Positions 9,430 through 17,534 of a stretch of 64,000 bases of DNA are shown here, one piece after another. The stretch is taken from positions 2,790,001-2,854,000 of the forward strand of contig NZ_CP084561.1 of NCBI RefSeq assembly GCF_021789315.1, written 5' to 3'. Source of the stretch: Arthrobacter sp. FW305-BF8. Its GTDB lineage: Bacteria > Actinomycetota > Actinomycetes > Actinomycetales > Micrococcaceae. A program made the translations under genes and the position numbers. Numbering within the stretch: the stretch's first letter is position 1; every line of letters starts with the position of its first letter. Below the pieces are notes generated by a model. That model was not told the DNA's origin and made no database searches. It saw nothing but the letters and a program-made list of their open reading frames with translations.

Positions 9430-10203
9430 TCAGCTGGGCCGGCCTTCAGGCTGGGCGGATTTCAGCGCGCGGGAGATCCCGTGCGCAGCAGTCAGCAGGG
9501 CGGGGACGATCAGCGGAACAGCCGCGTCCTGCCGCGGCACGATGGCGTTGAGCGCCGCAGTTATCGTGTTGCCGGGCCCGAAGACGGGCACGGCGATGCC
9601 CGTCCACTCGGTGACGCCAATGCCGGGCAGGGCCACGTAGCCGCGCTGCCTGATCTCGGCCAGGTGCTTGCGGATGAGGGCAGGGTCGGTGATGGTTTCG
9701 GAGGTCACGGCCGTTAGGGGCTGTGCGAGCACCTGGGCCTGAACGGTGGGCGGCGAGAACGCCAGGAGTACCAGGCCGGACGAGGCCGCGTGGATGGGCA
9801 TCCGCTGTGCAATGTGGGCTGCATCCAGGCCGGAGTGCGGCGAGGAGAGGCGCTCCACGTACAGCACGGTGCCGTGGTCCAGCACGGCGAGGGTGGTGTG
9901 CTGGTGGACGGCTGCCTGGACGTCCTCCATGAACGGCAGCGCCAGCTCACGAAGGTTCAGTGCACGGGAGCCCCGGGCGGCGAGCTCCCACATCCGCATC
10001 CCGGAGCACAGGTTCCCGTCAGGCAGCCGCTCAATCAGGCCGTGGAGGACCAGGTCATCCACGAGCCGGTGCGCGGTGGTCAGCGGGAGGCCGGCGCGGC
10101 GGGCGAGGCCGGAGAGCGTCATGGCCGGCAGGTCCCGGTCGAAGGCGCTCATGAGCCGTACCACGCGGCTGATCACGGATTCCCCCGAGGGAGAGTTGGC
10201 CAT
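9430..10203 (-). CDS. IclR-family transcriptional regulator (copy 1)
   Basis: A 257-residue regulator with an N-terminal winged helix-turn-helix (about 8-65, SGLARRAGLPLTTAHRLVDDL) and a C-terminal effector-binding domain (about 80-250). It lies 20 bases after the flavoprotein gene at 10224-11984, so both are probably on one transcript. The P450 gene begins 141 bases further on. It is clearly paralogous to the IclR protein at 12120-12905: MANSPSGESVI against MANSASGESII, and matching MEDVQA, HLAEIRQRG and GISRAL blocks. Ligand unknown. Confidence 0.93.
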   Translation of the reverse strand: MANSPSGESVISRVVRLMSAFDRDLPAMTLSGLARRAGLPLTTAHRLVDDLVLHGLIERLPDGNLCSGMRMWELAARGSRALNLRELALPFMEDVQAAVHQHTTLAVLDHGTVLYVERLSSPHSGLDAAHIAQRMPIHAASSGLVLLAFSPPTVQAQVLAQPLTAVTSETITDPALIRKHLAEIRQRGYVALPGIGVTEWTGIAVPVFGPGNTITAALNAIVPRQDAAVPLIVPALLTAAHGISRALKSAQPEGRPS

Positions 10204-10223
10204 GGCGGTCTCCGGCCCGGCGC

Positions 10224-11984
10224 CTAGCGGCCCGCCACGTTGGCCGGCCGCGTCGCGTTCCGCGCCCCGGTGCGCGCCACGTTCCGCTCCCCGGCAAGCC
10301 TGGCAATGTCCCGTCCGGCACGGTAGCCGAACACCAGGGCCGGGCCGATGTGGGAGCCGTAGCCGGGGTATCCGCCGCCGAAGACGCTCACCGCGGCCGT
10401 GCCCACGGCCAGGAGCCCCGGAACTACCGATCCCTCAGCCGTGACCACTTCGGAGTGTTCGTTGACGCCGAGGCCGGCGAAGGTGCCAAGATCGCCCATC
10501 TGGATCTTCGCCGCGTAGTACGGGCCCTTGCCCACCGGTGCGAGGTTCGGGTTCGGCTGGTGCTCAAGGTCGCCCCGGAAGTGGTTGTACTGGGTGGAGC
10601 CGCGGCCGAAGGCCGGGTCCTCGCCGCGCTCCGCGGCCGGGTTGAATTCAGCGACGGTGGCTTCCAGGCCCGCGGCATCGATGCCGAGCTTGCCGGCCAG
10701 CTCAGCAAGCGTGTTCCCCTTGACCAGGTAACCGGTCCGGTAGAAGTAGCCGCGCGGCATCGGCCAGGGCTTGGCATAGCCGATGCCGTATTTATGCATC
10801 GTTTTCGCGTCGCCGATCACGTAGCCGAAGGTCCTGTCCTCGTCCTTGTTGTGCTCGATCATGGCCCCGCCGAAGTCGTGGTAGCTCAGGGCCTCGTTGC
10901 CGAAGCGCCTGCCGTGTCGGTCGATGGCGATAAGCCCTGGCAGGCCGATGGCCCGCAGATGCGGGAAGAGCCGCTGTTCGCCGCTGAGGTACCTGAACAC
11001 GGTCACGGGTGCCCAGGAGCCAACGCTGAACACGGAATCGTCGATGTAACCGCCGGCGCCCATCGCCAGGGTGGCGGCGTCACCGCCGTGTCCGACGGTG
11101 GGCGTGAAGTGGTCGTCGCCGCCGGCGTCGTGCGGGAAATACCGCTGCCGCAGTTCCCTGTTCCCGGAGAATCCGCCGGCGGCGAGGATGACGCCGGCCC
11201 GGGCTGTGACGGTGACGGCGTGCTCTCCCCCGATGACCGCACCGGTGACGGTCCCGGCGTCGTCCCTGGTGAGGGACAGCGCCGGTGAGGACTTCCACAG
11301 CCGGACGCCCAAGTCGTCGGCGCTCTTGACCATGCGGGTCATCAGGGCGTTGCCGTTGGAGCGCAGGACCGGACGCTTGTAGCGGGCGGCGTCGGCCCAG
11401 GTGCGCAGCAGTTTCTTCGCGACATAGATGAAGGATTTGACCGACTGGTTCACGTGGAAGAACTCGTTGATGTCCGGCCCCACCTGCGGCATGTAGCCGA
11501 AGACGGTGTACGAACTCATGTACGGCTGCATCAGGAGCCGCTTGTCGCCGAGCACCCGTGCGTCCACGTCCTGCGGCAGGATGGCCCGGCCGGAGAGCCT
11601 CGCCCCGGGCAGGTCCATCTGGTAGTCCGGGGCCTTCTCAGGGTAGGTGAACTTCACGTCGGTTTCGTTTTCGAAGAAGGAGATCGCTTCAGGCACGGTG
11701 TCCAGGAAGTTCCGAACTCCTGTCTCGTTGAACGTCTCCGGCGCCAGGTTCAACAGGTAAGTCTCGGCGTCCTCGCGGGTATCACCCTGTGCAAGGCCTT
11801 GCTTGTTGCCGGGGACCCAGGCCCAGCCCGCGGAAATGGCGGTGGTTCCGCCAAAGTACTGTTCCTTTTCCGCGACGATAACGCTCAATCCCTGCGAAGC
11901 CGCCTTCAAGGCCGCGGCCATCCCGGCCACGCCCGATCCGATGACGAGGACGTCACAGACCGCCGTGTTTACGGTTTCCGTCAT
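10224..11984 (-). CDS. FAD-dependent dehydrogenase, 3-ketosteroid-delta1-dehydrogenase/fumarate reductase family
   Basis: A 586-residue flavoprotein. The FAD fold DVLVIGSGVAGMAAAL is near residue 11, GGTTAISAGWAWVPGN near 45, and the C-terminal GGGYPGYGSHIGPALVFGYRAGR closes the FAD site as in KstD-like enzymes. The start is the ATG at 11984 behind AGGA; the frame is open far upstream but that part is antisense to the next IclR gene. Members desaturate or reduce cyclic ketones and related substrates. The neighbouring P450, SDR and MHS transporter suggest catabolism of an alicyclic or terpenoid/steroid-like compound, which is inference. Confidence 0.88.
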   Translation of the reverse strand: MTETVNTAVCDVLVIGSGVAGMAAALKAASQGLSVIVAEKEQYFGGTTAISAGWAWVPGNKQGLAQGDTREDAETYLLNLAPETFNETGVRNFLDTVPEAISFFENETDVKFTYPEKAPDYQMDLPGARLSGRAILPQDVDARVLGDKRLLMQPYMSSYTVFGYMPQVGPDINEFFHVNQSVKSFIYVAKKLLRTWADAARYKRPVLRSNGNALMTRMVKSADDLGVRLWKSSPALSLTRDDAGTVTGAVIGGEHAVTVTARAGVILAAGGFSGNRELRQRYFPHDAGGDDHFTPTVGHGGDAATLAMGAGGYIDDSVFSVGSWAPVTVFRYLSGEQRLFPHLRAIGLPGLIAIDRHGRRFGNEALSYHDFGGAMIEHNKDEDRTFGYVIGDAKTMHKYGIGYAKPWPMPRGYFYRTGYLVKGNTLAELAGKLGIDAAGLEATVAEFNPAAERGEDPAFGRGSTQYNHFRGDLEHQPNPNLAPVGKGPYYAAKIQMGDLGTFAGLGVNEHSEVVTAEGSVVPGLLAVGTAAVSVFGGGYPGYGSHIGPALVFGYRAGRDIARLAGERNVARTGARNATRPANVAGR

Positions 11985-12119
11985 GGTTCCTGCTCCGTTC
12001 TGCCTGCTGGCCACACCTTTGCGGCGGCAGGCGTTGACTGACAAACCCCCAGTAGAACCGGAAGCACGGCCGCCCGGGAGGAGGATTACCATTGAGCGGG
12101 AATCGACACAGGAGGAACA
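11985..12119. promoter_or_regulatory. Divergent control region between flavoprotein 1 and IclR copy 2
   Basis: A 135-base region between two divergent starts in the catabolic island. It must hold both promoters and is the likeliest binding site of one or both IclR proteins. No confident -35/-10 pair or strong dyad was seen. The rightward gene has a strong ribosome site (AGGAGGAAC) before its GTG. Confidence 0.45.
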
Positions 12120-12905
12120 GTGGCCAACTCCGCATCCGGCGAGTCGATCATCGGCCGCTTCGTGAAGATCGTGAGCGCCTTCGATGACCGGCACCCCGCC
12201 ATGAGCGTTGCCGAGCTCGGGCGCCGCACCGGCCTGCCGGTGACCACCACCTACCGGCTGGTGAGCGACCTGCTGCTCGAGCGGCTGCTGGAACGCGAGC
12301 CCGGCGGGGACGTCCACATCGGCACCCGGATGTGGGAACTGGCTTCCCGGGGCTCCAAGATGCTGGGCCTGCGTGAGGCCGCACTGCCGTTCATGGAGGA
12401 CGTCCAGGCCGTGGTGCAGCACTCCACCACGCTGGGCATCCTCGATTCGGACGAGGTCCTGTACATCGAGCGGCTCGGCTCGGACAAGACCATCGTGGAT
12501 ATCACCAAGATCGCCGGCAGGCTGCCGGTCCACGCCACATCCTCGGGCCTGGTGCTGCTGGCCCACTCCCCCGCCGCGTACCAGGACGCCTTCCTGGCCC
12601 GGCCCCTGATGAAGTTCACCGAGACCACCCTGACCGAGCCAGCCGCGCTCCGGCGCCACCTGGCCGAGATCCGGCAGCGCGGCTTCGCTGCCATGCCCGG
12701 GGTGATCGTGCCGGAGTCCAGCGGCATCGCCGTGCCGGTATTCGGCCCCGACAATACAGTCCGCGCAGCGCTCAGCGTGGTGGTGCCGCGCAACGAGGAG
12801 AACGCCCCTGCCCGGGTGCCCGTCCTGATGGCCGCGGCGCGCGGAATCTCCCGTGCCCTGGGCTGGCGGGGCGAACTGAAGGGGACGCTCAGGCAAAGCC
12901 ACTGA
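12120..12905 (+). CDS. IclR-family transcriptional regulator (copy 2)
   Basis: A 261-residue regulator starting at a GTG behind AGGAGGAAC. The winged HTH is at about 8-65 (VAELGRRTGLPVTTTYRLVSDL); the effector domain holds RLPVHATSSGLVLLAHSP and GIAVPVFGPDNTV. It is divergent from flavoprotein 1 and followed after 106 bases by the SDR of the same island. IclR proteins commonly control adjacent catabolic operons as ligand-responsive activators or repressors. The pair with copy 1 suggests duplication, perhaps with the two halves of the island. Confidence 0.94.
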   Translation: MANSASGESIIGRFVKIVSAFDDRHPAMSVAELGRRTGLPVTTTYRLVSDLLLERLLEREPGGDVHIGTRMWELASRGSKMLGLREAALPFMEDVQAVVQHSTTLGILDSDEVLYIERLGSDKTIVDITKIAGRLPVHATSSGLVLLAHSPAAYQDAFLARPLMKFTETTLTEPAALRRHLAEIRQRGFAAMPGVIVPESSGIAVPVFGPDNTVRAALSVVVPRNEENAPARVPVLMAAARGISRALGWRGELKGTLRQSH

Positions 12906-12914
12906 AAGCAGGTT

Positions 12915-12931
12915 TTGCCATTCATCGGCAA
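12915..12931. promoter_or_regulatory. Candidate operator dyad before the SDR operon
   Basis: TTGCC (12915-12919) and GGCAA (12927-12931) form a 5-bp dyad around ATTCATC, between the IclR gene and the SDR gene. The octamer TTCATCGG inside it also occurs at 9386-9393, upstream of the P450. A nearby CACAGGTC is likewise present in both regions. This could be an IclR-type operator; evidence is weak. Confidence 0.3.
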
Positions 12932-13011
12932 TCGTGTGGTTCTGCTCACAGGTCCCCTGCCACGCTGGCTGGGAAGCAGCGACGAGGCTGCAGGATCACG
13001 AGGAGCACCAC

Positions 13012-13779
13012 ATGAATCCCATCCAAAACCGCGTGGCCGGAAAGACCGCCATTGTCACCGGAGGCCGCGGAGACCTGGGCAGCGCAACCGCCGCCCTCCT
13101 TGCCGAACACGGCGCGAAGGTAGCCAGCCTGGACGTTGCCGGCATCCCCGCCGCCGCCGCCGCTGCACACGACAACATCAGTGAGTACGACGTCGACGTC
13201 ACCAGCGAGGCCAGCGTCGCCGAGGCCATCCGCCGGGTCCGCGACGAACTGGGCACCCCGGACATCCTGGTCAACGCCGCCGGCATCATCGGCCCGGCAG
13301 GAGCCTCCCACACCGCCTCGACGGCCGACTTCGACACGATTTTCAACGTCAACGTCAAGGGCGTCTGGCTGATGACCAAGCACGTGGTCCCCGGCATGAT
13401 CGAAAAAGGCACCGGCAGCATCGTCAACTTCTCCTCCATCCACGGCCTCACCGGTGGCCGGAACGTTCCGCTGTACCACGCCACCAAGGGGGCAGTGCGG
13501 CTTCTGAGCAAGTCGGACGCCGCGGCCTATGGCGGCTACGGCATCCGGGTCAACTCCATCCATCCGGGATCCATGAACACCAGGATGAGCCGACGCTCTG
13601 CGGAGCAGTCGGACATCGGTCCCGAGGCCTACTACAAGCAGCTGGTGGGCTCCAACCCGTTGCCCCGCCAGGGCGAACCGGATGAGATCGCGTACGGCGT
13701 GCTCTACCTGGCCTCGGACGAGTCGCGCTTCACCACAGGTTCAGAGCTCGTCATCGACGGCGGCTACACGGCCGTCTGA
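13012..13779 (+). CDS. SDR-family oxidoreductase
   Basis: A 255-residue short-chain dehydrogenase/reductase, classical type, using NAD(P). It starts at the ATG at 13012 behind AGGAGC; an in-frame ATG at 12934 adds a Cys/His-rich stretch with no family match. The cofactor motif is TGGRGDLG, with Asp where the second Gly of TGxxxGxG usually sits. NAAG, Ser in NFSSIHG and Y-H-A-T-K give the catalytic Asn/Ser/Tyr/Lys. It is the first gene of the rightward half-island (SDR, flavoprotein, Dabb, transporter) and likely oxidises an alcohol intermediate. Confidence 0.93.
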   Translation: MNPIQNRVAGKTAIVTGGRGDLGSATAALLAEHGAKVASLDVAGIPAAAAAAHDNISEYDVDVTSEASVAEAIRRVRDELGTPDILVNAAGIIGPAGASHTASTADFDTIFNVNVKGVWLMTKHVVPGMIEKGTGSIVNFSSIHGLTGGRNVPLYHATKGAVRLLSKSDAAAYGGYGIRVNSIHPGSMNTRMSRRSAEQSDIGPEAYYKQLVGSNPLPRQGEPDEIAYGVLYLASDESRFTTGSELVIDGGYTAV

Positions 13780-13847
13780 CGCCCCCAACTCAGCAGCGCC
13801 CCACCTGCAGCAGCACCCATCATCTTCCTTTTGAAAGGCAACACCCC

Positions 13848-15530
13848 ATGAAATTCGTCAACGGCACCTCCGCGGACACGTACGACGTCGTCGTCGTCGG
13901 TTCCGGTGCGGGAGCCCTCACCGCAGCGGCCACCGCCGCCCGGGCCGGCAAGTCCGTCGTCGTCCTCGAAAAGAGTGACCTCCTGGGCGGGACCTCCGCC
14001 GTGTCCGGGGGCATGCTGTGGGTGGCGGACAACCACCACGCACGGAACGCCGGGATCACCGATTCCAAGGCAGCGGCCGGGGAGTATGTGCGGGCCGTCG
14101 CCCGCGGCAGGGGCCGCGAGGAACTGCTGGACGCTGCCCTGAACTACGGCGACCAGATGCTCCGGTTCGTCGAGGCGGAGTGCGGCGTCCGCTTCATCTT
14201 CCTCGACAACTTCCCCGATTACCGGCAGGATCTCCCCGGTGCAGTGACGGGCGGCCGGACGGTGGAGCCCGAGCTGTTCAACAGCAAGGAAGCCCTGGGC
14301 GACCTCAAGGAACACGTGCGCAGTGACGGCCGCGCCCCGTTCACCATGCAGGAATACGAGGAGTGGGGCGCCTTCACCAAGTTCCCGTGGGACGACCTGG
14401 CCGGCCGCCAGGACGACGGTCTCGTGGCCAAGGGACAGGCCCTCGTGTCCATGCTGCTCGCCAGCCTGGTCGGCGACAATGCCACACTCATCACCGGGGC
14501 ACGCGGGCACCGCCTGCTCACCCACGGCGGCCGGGTGACCGGCGTCGAACTGGAAACCGGCGAGGCCTTCCATGCCCGCGACGGCGTGGTGCTCGCGACG
14601 GGCGGCTTCGAATGGGACAAGGCCCTGGCCGACTCGATGCTCGCTTCCCGGCTCTACACCATGTGCTCGCCGCCTTCGAACACCGGCGACGGGCTGCGGA
14701 TGTCGCAGCGCATCGGCGGCCAGACCCGCGGCACCCGCGAAGCCTGGTGGGCGCCGATGTCCGTCACCGGCGACACCCGCGACGGGCAGGCGATCGGCAC
14801 CCTGCTGCGGTTCGAACGCCAGGGTCCGGGTTCGATCATGGTGAACCGGCACGGCCGCCGCTTCGCCAACGAGTCGCAGAACTACAACGACCTTGCCCGC
14901 AGCCTGCAGTCCTGGGACTCCGCTGCCAACTGCACGCTGAACACCCCGGCGCACGTCATCGTGGACCACCGATACCTTGAGCGCTACGGCATCCTTGCCC
15001 ACCGCGAGGGCCAGCCGACGCCGGATTACCTGATCGAGGCGCCCACGCTGGCTGAACTCGCCGCGAAGATCAACGTCCCCGCGGAAAACCTGGAAGCCAC
15101 AGTGGCCCGGTTCAACGGGTTCGCGGCCAACGGCGAGGACCCCGACTTCGGCCGCGGCGAAAGCGCCTACGACAAGTACTGGGGCGACGCAGACTGCCCG
15201 TGGCCGAATCCCTCGCTGGGTCCGCTCGAGTCCGGGCCCTTCTACGCGCTGGAGGTGGTGAACGGCGCCTTCGGCACCAATGGCGGCGTGGCCACCGACG
15301 GGTCAGCCCGCGTGCTCGACGTCGACAACCGCCCCATCCCGGGCCTGTTCGCCGCCGGCAATACCACGGAAAACGCCTACGCGGCAGGCTACCCCGGAGC
15401 CGGCGCCACCCTCGGACCCATCATGACCATGGGCTACCTCGCCGGCCGCACCCTTGCCGGCCAGTCCCTGGAGTACCGGTCCCCCGACGACAGCACTGCC
15501 CAGCCGGCAGCGGAACTGGTGGAGGCCTGA
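13848..15530 (+). CDS. FAD-dependent dehydrogenase, 3-ketosteroid-delta1-dehydrogenase-like
   Basis: A 560-residue flavoprotein related to the one at 10224-11984. The FAD-binding VVVVGSGAGALTAAA is near residue 11, LGGTSAVSGGMLWV near 45, and the C-terminal AGYPGAGATLGPIMTMGYLAGR matches the KstD-type FAD loop (GPxMxxGYxA). GAAAGG precedes the ATG. One base separates it from the Dabb gene, so the two are coupled. A dehydrogenation of a ring next to a carbonyl is the usual family reaction; the real substrate is unknown. Confidence 0.88.
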   Translation: MKFVNGTSADTYDVVVVGSGAGALTAAATAARAGKSVVVLEKSDLLGGTSAVSGGMLWVADNHHARNAGITDSKAAAGEYVRAVARGRGREELLDAALNYGDQMLRFVEAECGVRFIFLDNFPDYRQDLPGAVTGGRTVEPELFNSKEALGDLKEHVRSDGRAPFTMQEYEEWGAFTKFPWDDLAGRQDDGLVAKGQALVSMLLASLVGDNATLITGARGHRLLTHGGRVTGVELETGEAFHARDGVVLATGGFEWDKALADSMLASRLYTMCSPPSNTGDGLRMSQRIGGQTRGTREAWWAPMSVTGDTRDGQAIGTLLRFERQGPGSIMVNRHGRRFANESQNYNDLARSLQSWDSAANCTLNTPAHVIVDHRYLERYGILAHREGQPTPDYLIEAPTLAELAAKINVPAENLEATVARFNGFAANGEDPDFGRGESAYDKYWGDADCPWPNPSLGPLESGPFYALEVVNGAFGTNGGVATDGSARVLDVDNRPIPGLFAAGNTTENAYAAGYPGAGATLGPIMTMGYLAGRTLAGQSLEYRSPDDSTAQPAAELVEA

Positions 15531-15531
15531 G

Positions 15532-15861
15532 ATGATCCGCCACACCGTGCTCTTCCAGTTCAAGCCCGGCTTCCCGCCGGCCGACCGGCAGACCTGGATT
15601 GACGGGCTCAACAACATGGCCGGAAAGATCCCCGGCATGCTCAGCCTCAGCCACGGGCCGGACGTCCTCAACACCGAACGCTCCTTCGACTACGCCATCG
15701 TGGCCGATTTTGAAAGCGTCGAGGACATCGCCGTCTACAACACGCACCCCCTCCACGAGCCGCTGAAGGCGTACTCGTTCCCCAACAGCCGGCAAATCCT
15801 CGCGGTGGACTTCCACCTCCCGGACACCACGCCGGCGCCCGCTGAGACAACGCAGTCTTAA
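15532..15861 (+). CDS. Dabb-family (dimeric alpha/beta barrel) protein
   Basis: A 109-residue protein with the Dabb fold: N-terminal IRHTVLFQFKPG with its conserved His, then FDYAIVADFESVEDIAVYNTHP. Such proteins are ferredoxin-like dimers; some are stress proteins and some act as small cyclases or isomerases. The one-base spacing after the flavoprotein gene and the 10-base gap to the transporter place it in the catabolic operon. It may handle an intermediate there, which is inference. Confidence 0.87.
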   Translation: MIRHTVLFQFKPGFPPADRQTWIDGLNNMAGKIPGMLSLSHGPDVLNTERSFDYAIVADFESVEDIAVYNTHPLHEPLKAYSFPNSRQILAVDFHLPDTTPAPAETTQS

Positions 15862-15871
15862 GGAGATTCCT

Positions 15872-17284
15872 GTGACCACTACCCCATCACCGCAGGTTCC
15901 GCGCCAGGTTCCCCAGCAGGCCCCGCGGAAAACGCCGCGCAAGGCTGCCCTTGCGTCGTTCCTCGGCAGCACGCTGGAGTACTACGACTTCTTCATCTAC
16001 GGCACCGCCGCCGCACTCGTGTTCCCCCACCTGTTCTTCCCCTCCGCGGACCCGGCCATCGGGCTGATCGGCGCCTTCGCCACCTTCGGTGTCGCGTACG
16101 TGGCGAGGCCCGTTGGCGGCCTGGTGATGGGCCACTTTGGCGACAAGCTCGGCCGCAAGAAGATCCTGCTGCTGACGCTCGGCATCATGGGCCTGGCGTC
16201 GCTCGGCATCGGCTTCCTGCCCACCTATGAACAGTTGGGCGTCTGGGCCCCCATCCTGCTGGTGGCGGGCCGGCTGGCACAGGGCTTCTCCGCCGGCGCG
16301 GAATCGGCGGGCGCCTCCACCCTGACGCTGGAACACTCGCCCGAAGGCAGGCGCGGGTTCTTCACCAGCTTCGTGATGACGGGGTACGCCTCCGGCATGG
16401 TGCTGGCCACCCTGGTCTTCATCCCGGTTACGTCACTGCCCCGGGAAGCCATGATGAGCTGGGGCTGGCGCGTCCCGTTCTGGCTCTCCATCGTGGTCCT
16501 CGCCATCGCCTACTGGGTCCGCACGCACCTGGATGAAACACCGGTCTTCGAGGAGGCCCAGGAACGCCGCCAGGTGGCCCCGATGCCCATCAAGGAAGTG
16601 CTCCGCTTCCAGGCCGCGGATGTGCTGCGCGTGGCCGGAATGTCCATCATGTCCGTGATGCAGACCATCTTCACGGTCTTCGGACTGGCCTACGCCACTT
16701 CCGGCGCCGGATTTGACCGGGCATCGATCCTCACGGTGAACGCCGTGGCCATCGGCCTGTCCATGTTCGCCATGCCGCTGGCGGCCAGGCTGTCCGATCG
16801 GATCGGCCGCCGCCCCCTCCTGCTGACCGCCGCGATCGGCTGCTCCACCACGATCTTCCTGTACTTTCTGGCGCTCTCCTCCGGCAACATCGTGCTGGTC
16901 TTCCTTGCCGCATTCCTGAACATGACGGTGCTGTACTCGGGCTTCAACGGAGTCTGGCCGGCGTTCTTCGCCGAACAGTTCGCAGCGCCCGTCCGCTACT
17001 CCGGCATGGCGCTGGGCAACCAGTTCGGCCTGGTCCTCGCCGGCTTTGGCCCGATGATCGCCGGGCTGCTGCTGGCCCCCGGAGCCTGGGGCTGGGTGCC
17101 CGTGGCCGTGTTCGGCACCGTCTGCATGCTCATTGCCGCCGGATCCGCGTTCTGGTCAAGAGAGACTGCCGCCACACCCATTGCGGAGCTCGGAGGACCA
17201 TACCTGGAAGGCACCGCTCGCCGGCGGCAGGCCGAGGCAGCAAGGCAAATACCGCCGCGGCAGCCGTCCGTCGATGTGCGCTAA
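15872..17284 (+). CDS. MHS-family MFS transporter
   Basis: A 470-residue major facilitator of the metabolite:H+ symporter subgroup. It starts at a GTG behind AAGGAG. The N-terminus ASFLGSTLEYYDFFIYGTAAAL (about 28-48) is the MHS signature first helix. The loop 2-3 motif GHFGDKLGRKK and its repeat RLSDRIGRRP are present, with twelve hydrophobic segments expected. MHS carriers import carboxylates, shikimate, ketoglutarate and similar organic acids. As the last gene of the operon it likely brings in the substrate of the island. Confidence 0.92.
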   Translation: MTTTPSPQVPRQVPQQAPRKTPRKAALASFLGSTLEYYDFFIYGTAAALVFPHLFFPSADPAIGLIGAFATFGVAYVARPVGGLVMGHFGDKLGRKKILLLTLGIMGLASLGIGFLPTYEQLGVWAPILLVAGRLAQGFSAGAESAGASTLTLEHSPEGRRGFFTSFVMTGYASGMVLATLVFIPVTSLPREAMMSWGWRVPFWLSIVVLAIAYWVRTHLDETPVFEEAQERRQVAPMPIKEVLRFQAADVLRVAGMSIMSVMQTIFTVFGLAYATSGAGFDRASILTVNAVAIGLSMFAMPLAARLSDRIGRRPLLLTAAIGCSTTIFLYFLALSSGNIVLVFLAAFLNMTVLYSGFNGVWPAFFAEQFAAPVRYSGMALGNQFGLVLAGFGPMIAGLLLAPGAWGWVPVAVFGTVCMLIAAGSAFWSRETAATPIAELGGPYLEGTARRRQAEAARQIPPRQPSVDVR

Positions 17285-17294
17285 CCTGCGCGCC

Positions 17295-17432
17295 ATGAAC
17301 GCCCACGACAACGAAGGCGCCGACGCGTCCGCTTCCGAGCCGGCGCTTGCGGCACCCACACAAGCGGTCGAGGCCGGAGAGCTGGTCACGGCCCCGTGGA
17401 TGGGCCTGCACTACCTGCCCGAAGGCCCGTAG
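17295..17432 (+). CDS. Possible 45-residue protein
   Basis: A short frame (MNAHDNEGADAS...LHYLPEGP) beginning 10 bases after the transporter stop. It is acidic and Ala-rich at first and ends in a hydrophobic WMGLHYLPEG segment. No ribosome site is evident and I recognise no family. Its position at the end of the operon is the only support; it may be chance. Confidence 0.2.
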   Translation: MNAHDNEGADASASEPALAAPTQAVEAGELVTAPWMGLHYLPEGP

Positions 17433-17450
17433 CACCCCGCAGCTTCCGCT

Positions 17451-17522
17451 CCGTTTCGACGGTTCCCTGCCCACACGACGTTGCGCAACGTCGTGTGCAC
17501 GGGGAACCGTCGTATCGGCGGG
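17451..17522. repeat. Dispersed palindromic repeat, copy 2
   Basis: A 72-base element matching 6258-6330 at about 89%. The outer arms are CGACGGTTCCC (17457-17467) and its complement (17502-17512). The centre is a perfect 26-base palindrome at 17472-17497 (CACACGACGTTGC and its complement). The centre is better paired than in copy 1. It lies between convergent genes, as does copy 1. Confidence 0.82.
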
Positions 17523-17534
17523 TGGAGGCACAGC

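Noticed and set aside
11985..12902. N-terminal extension of flavoprotein 1 back to 12902
   Set aside because: The extension is entirely antisense to the IclR gene; the FAD motif begins just after the ATG at 11984, which has a ribosome site.
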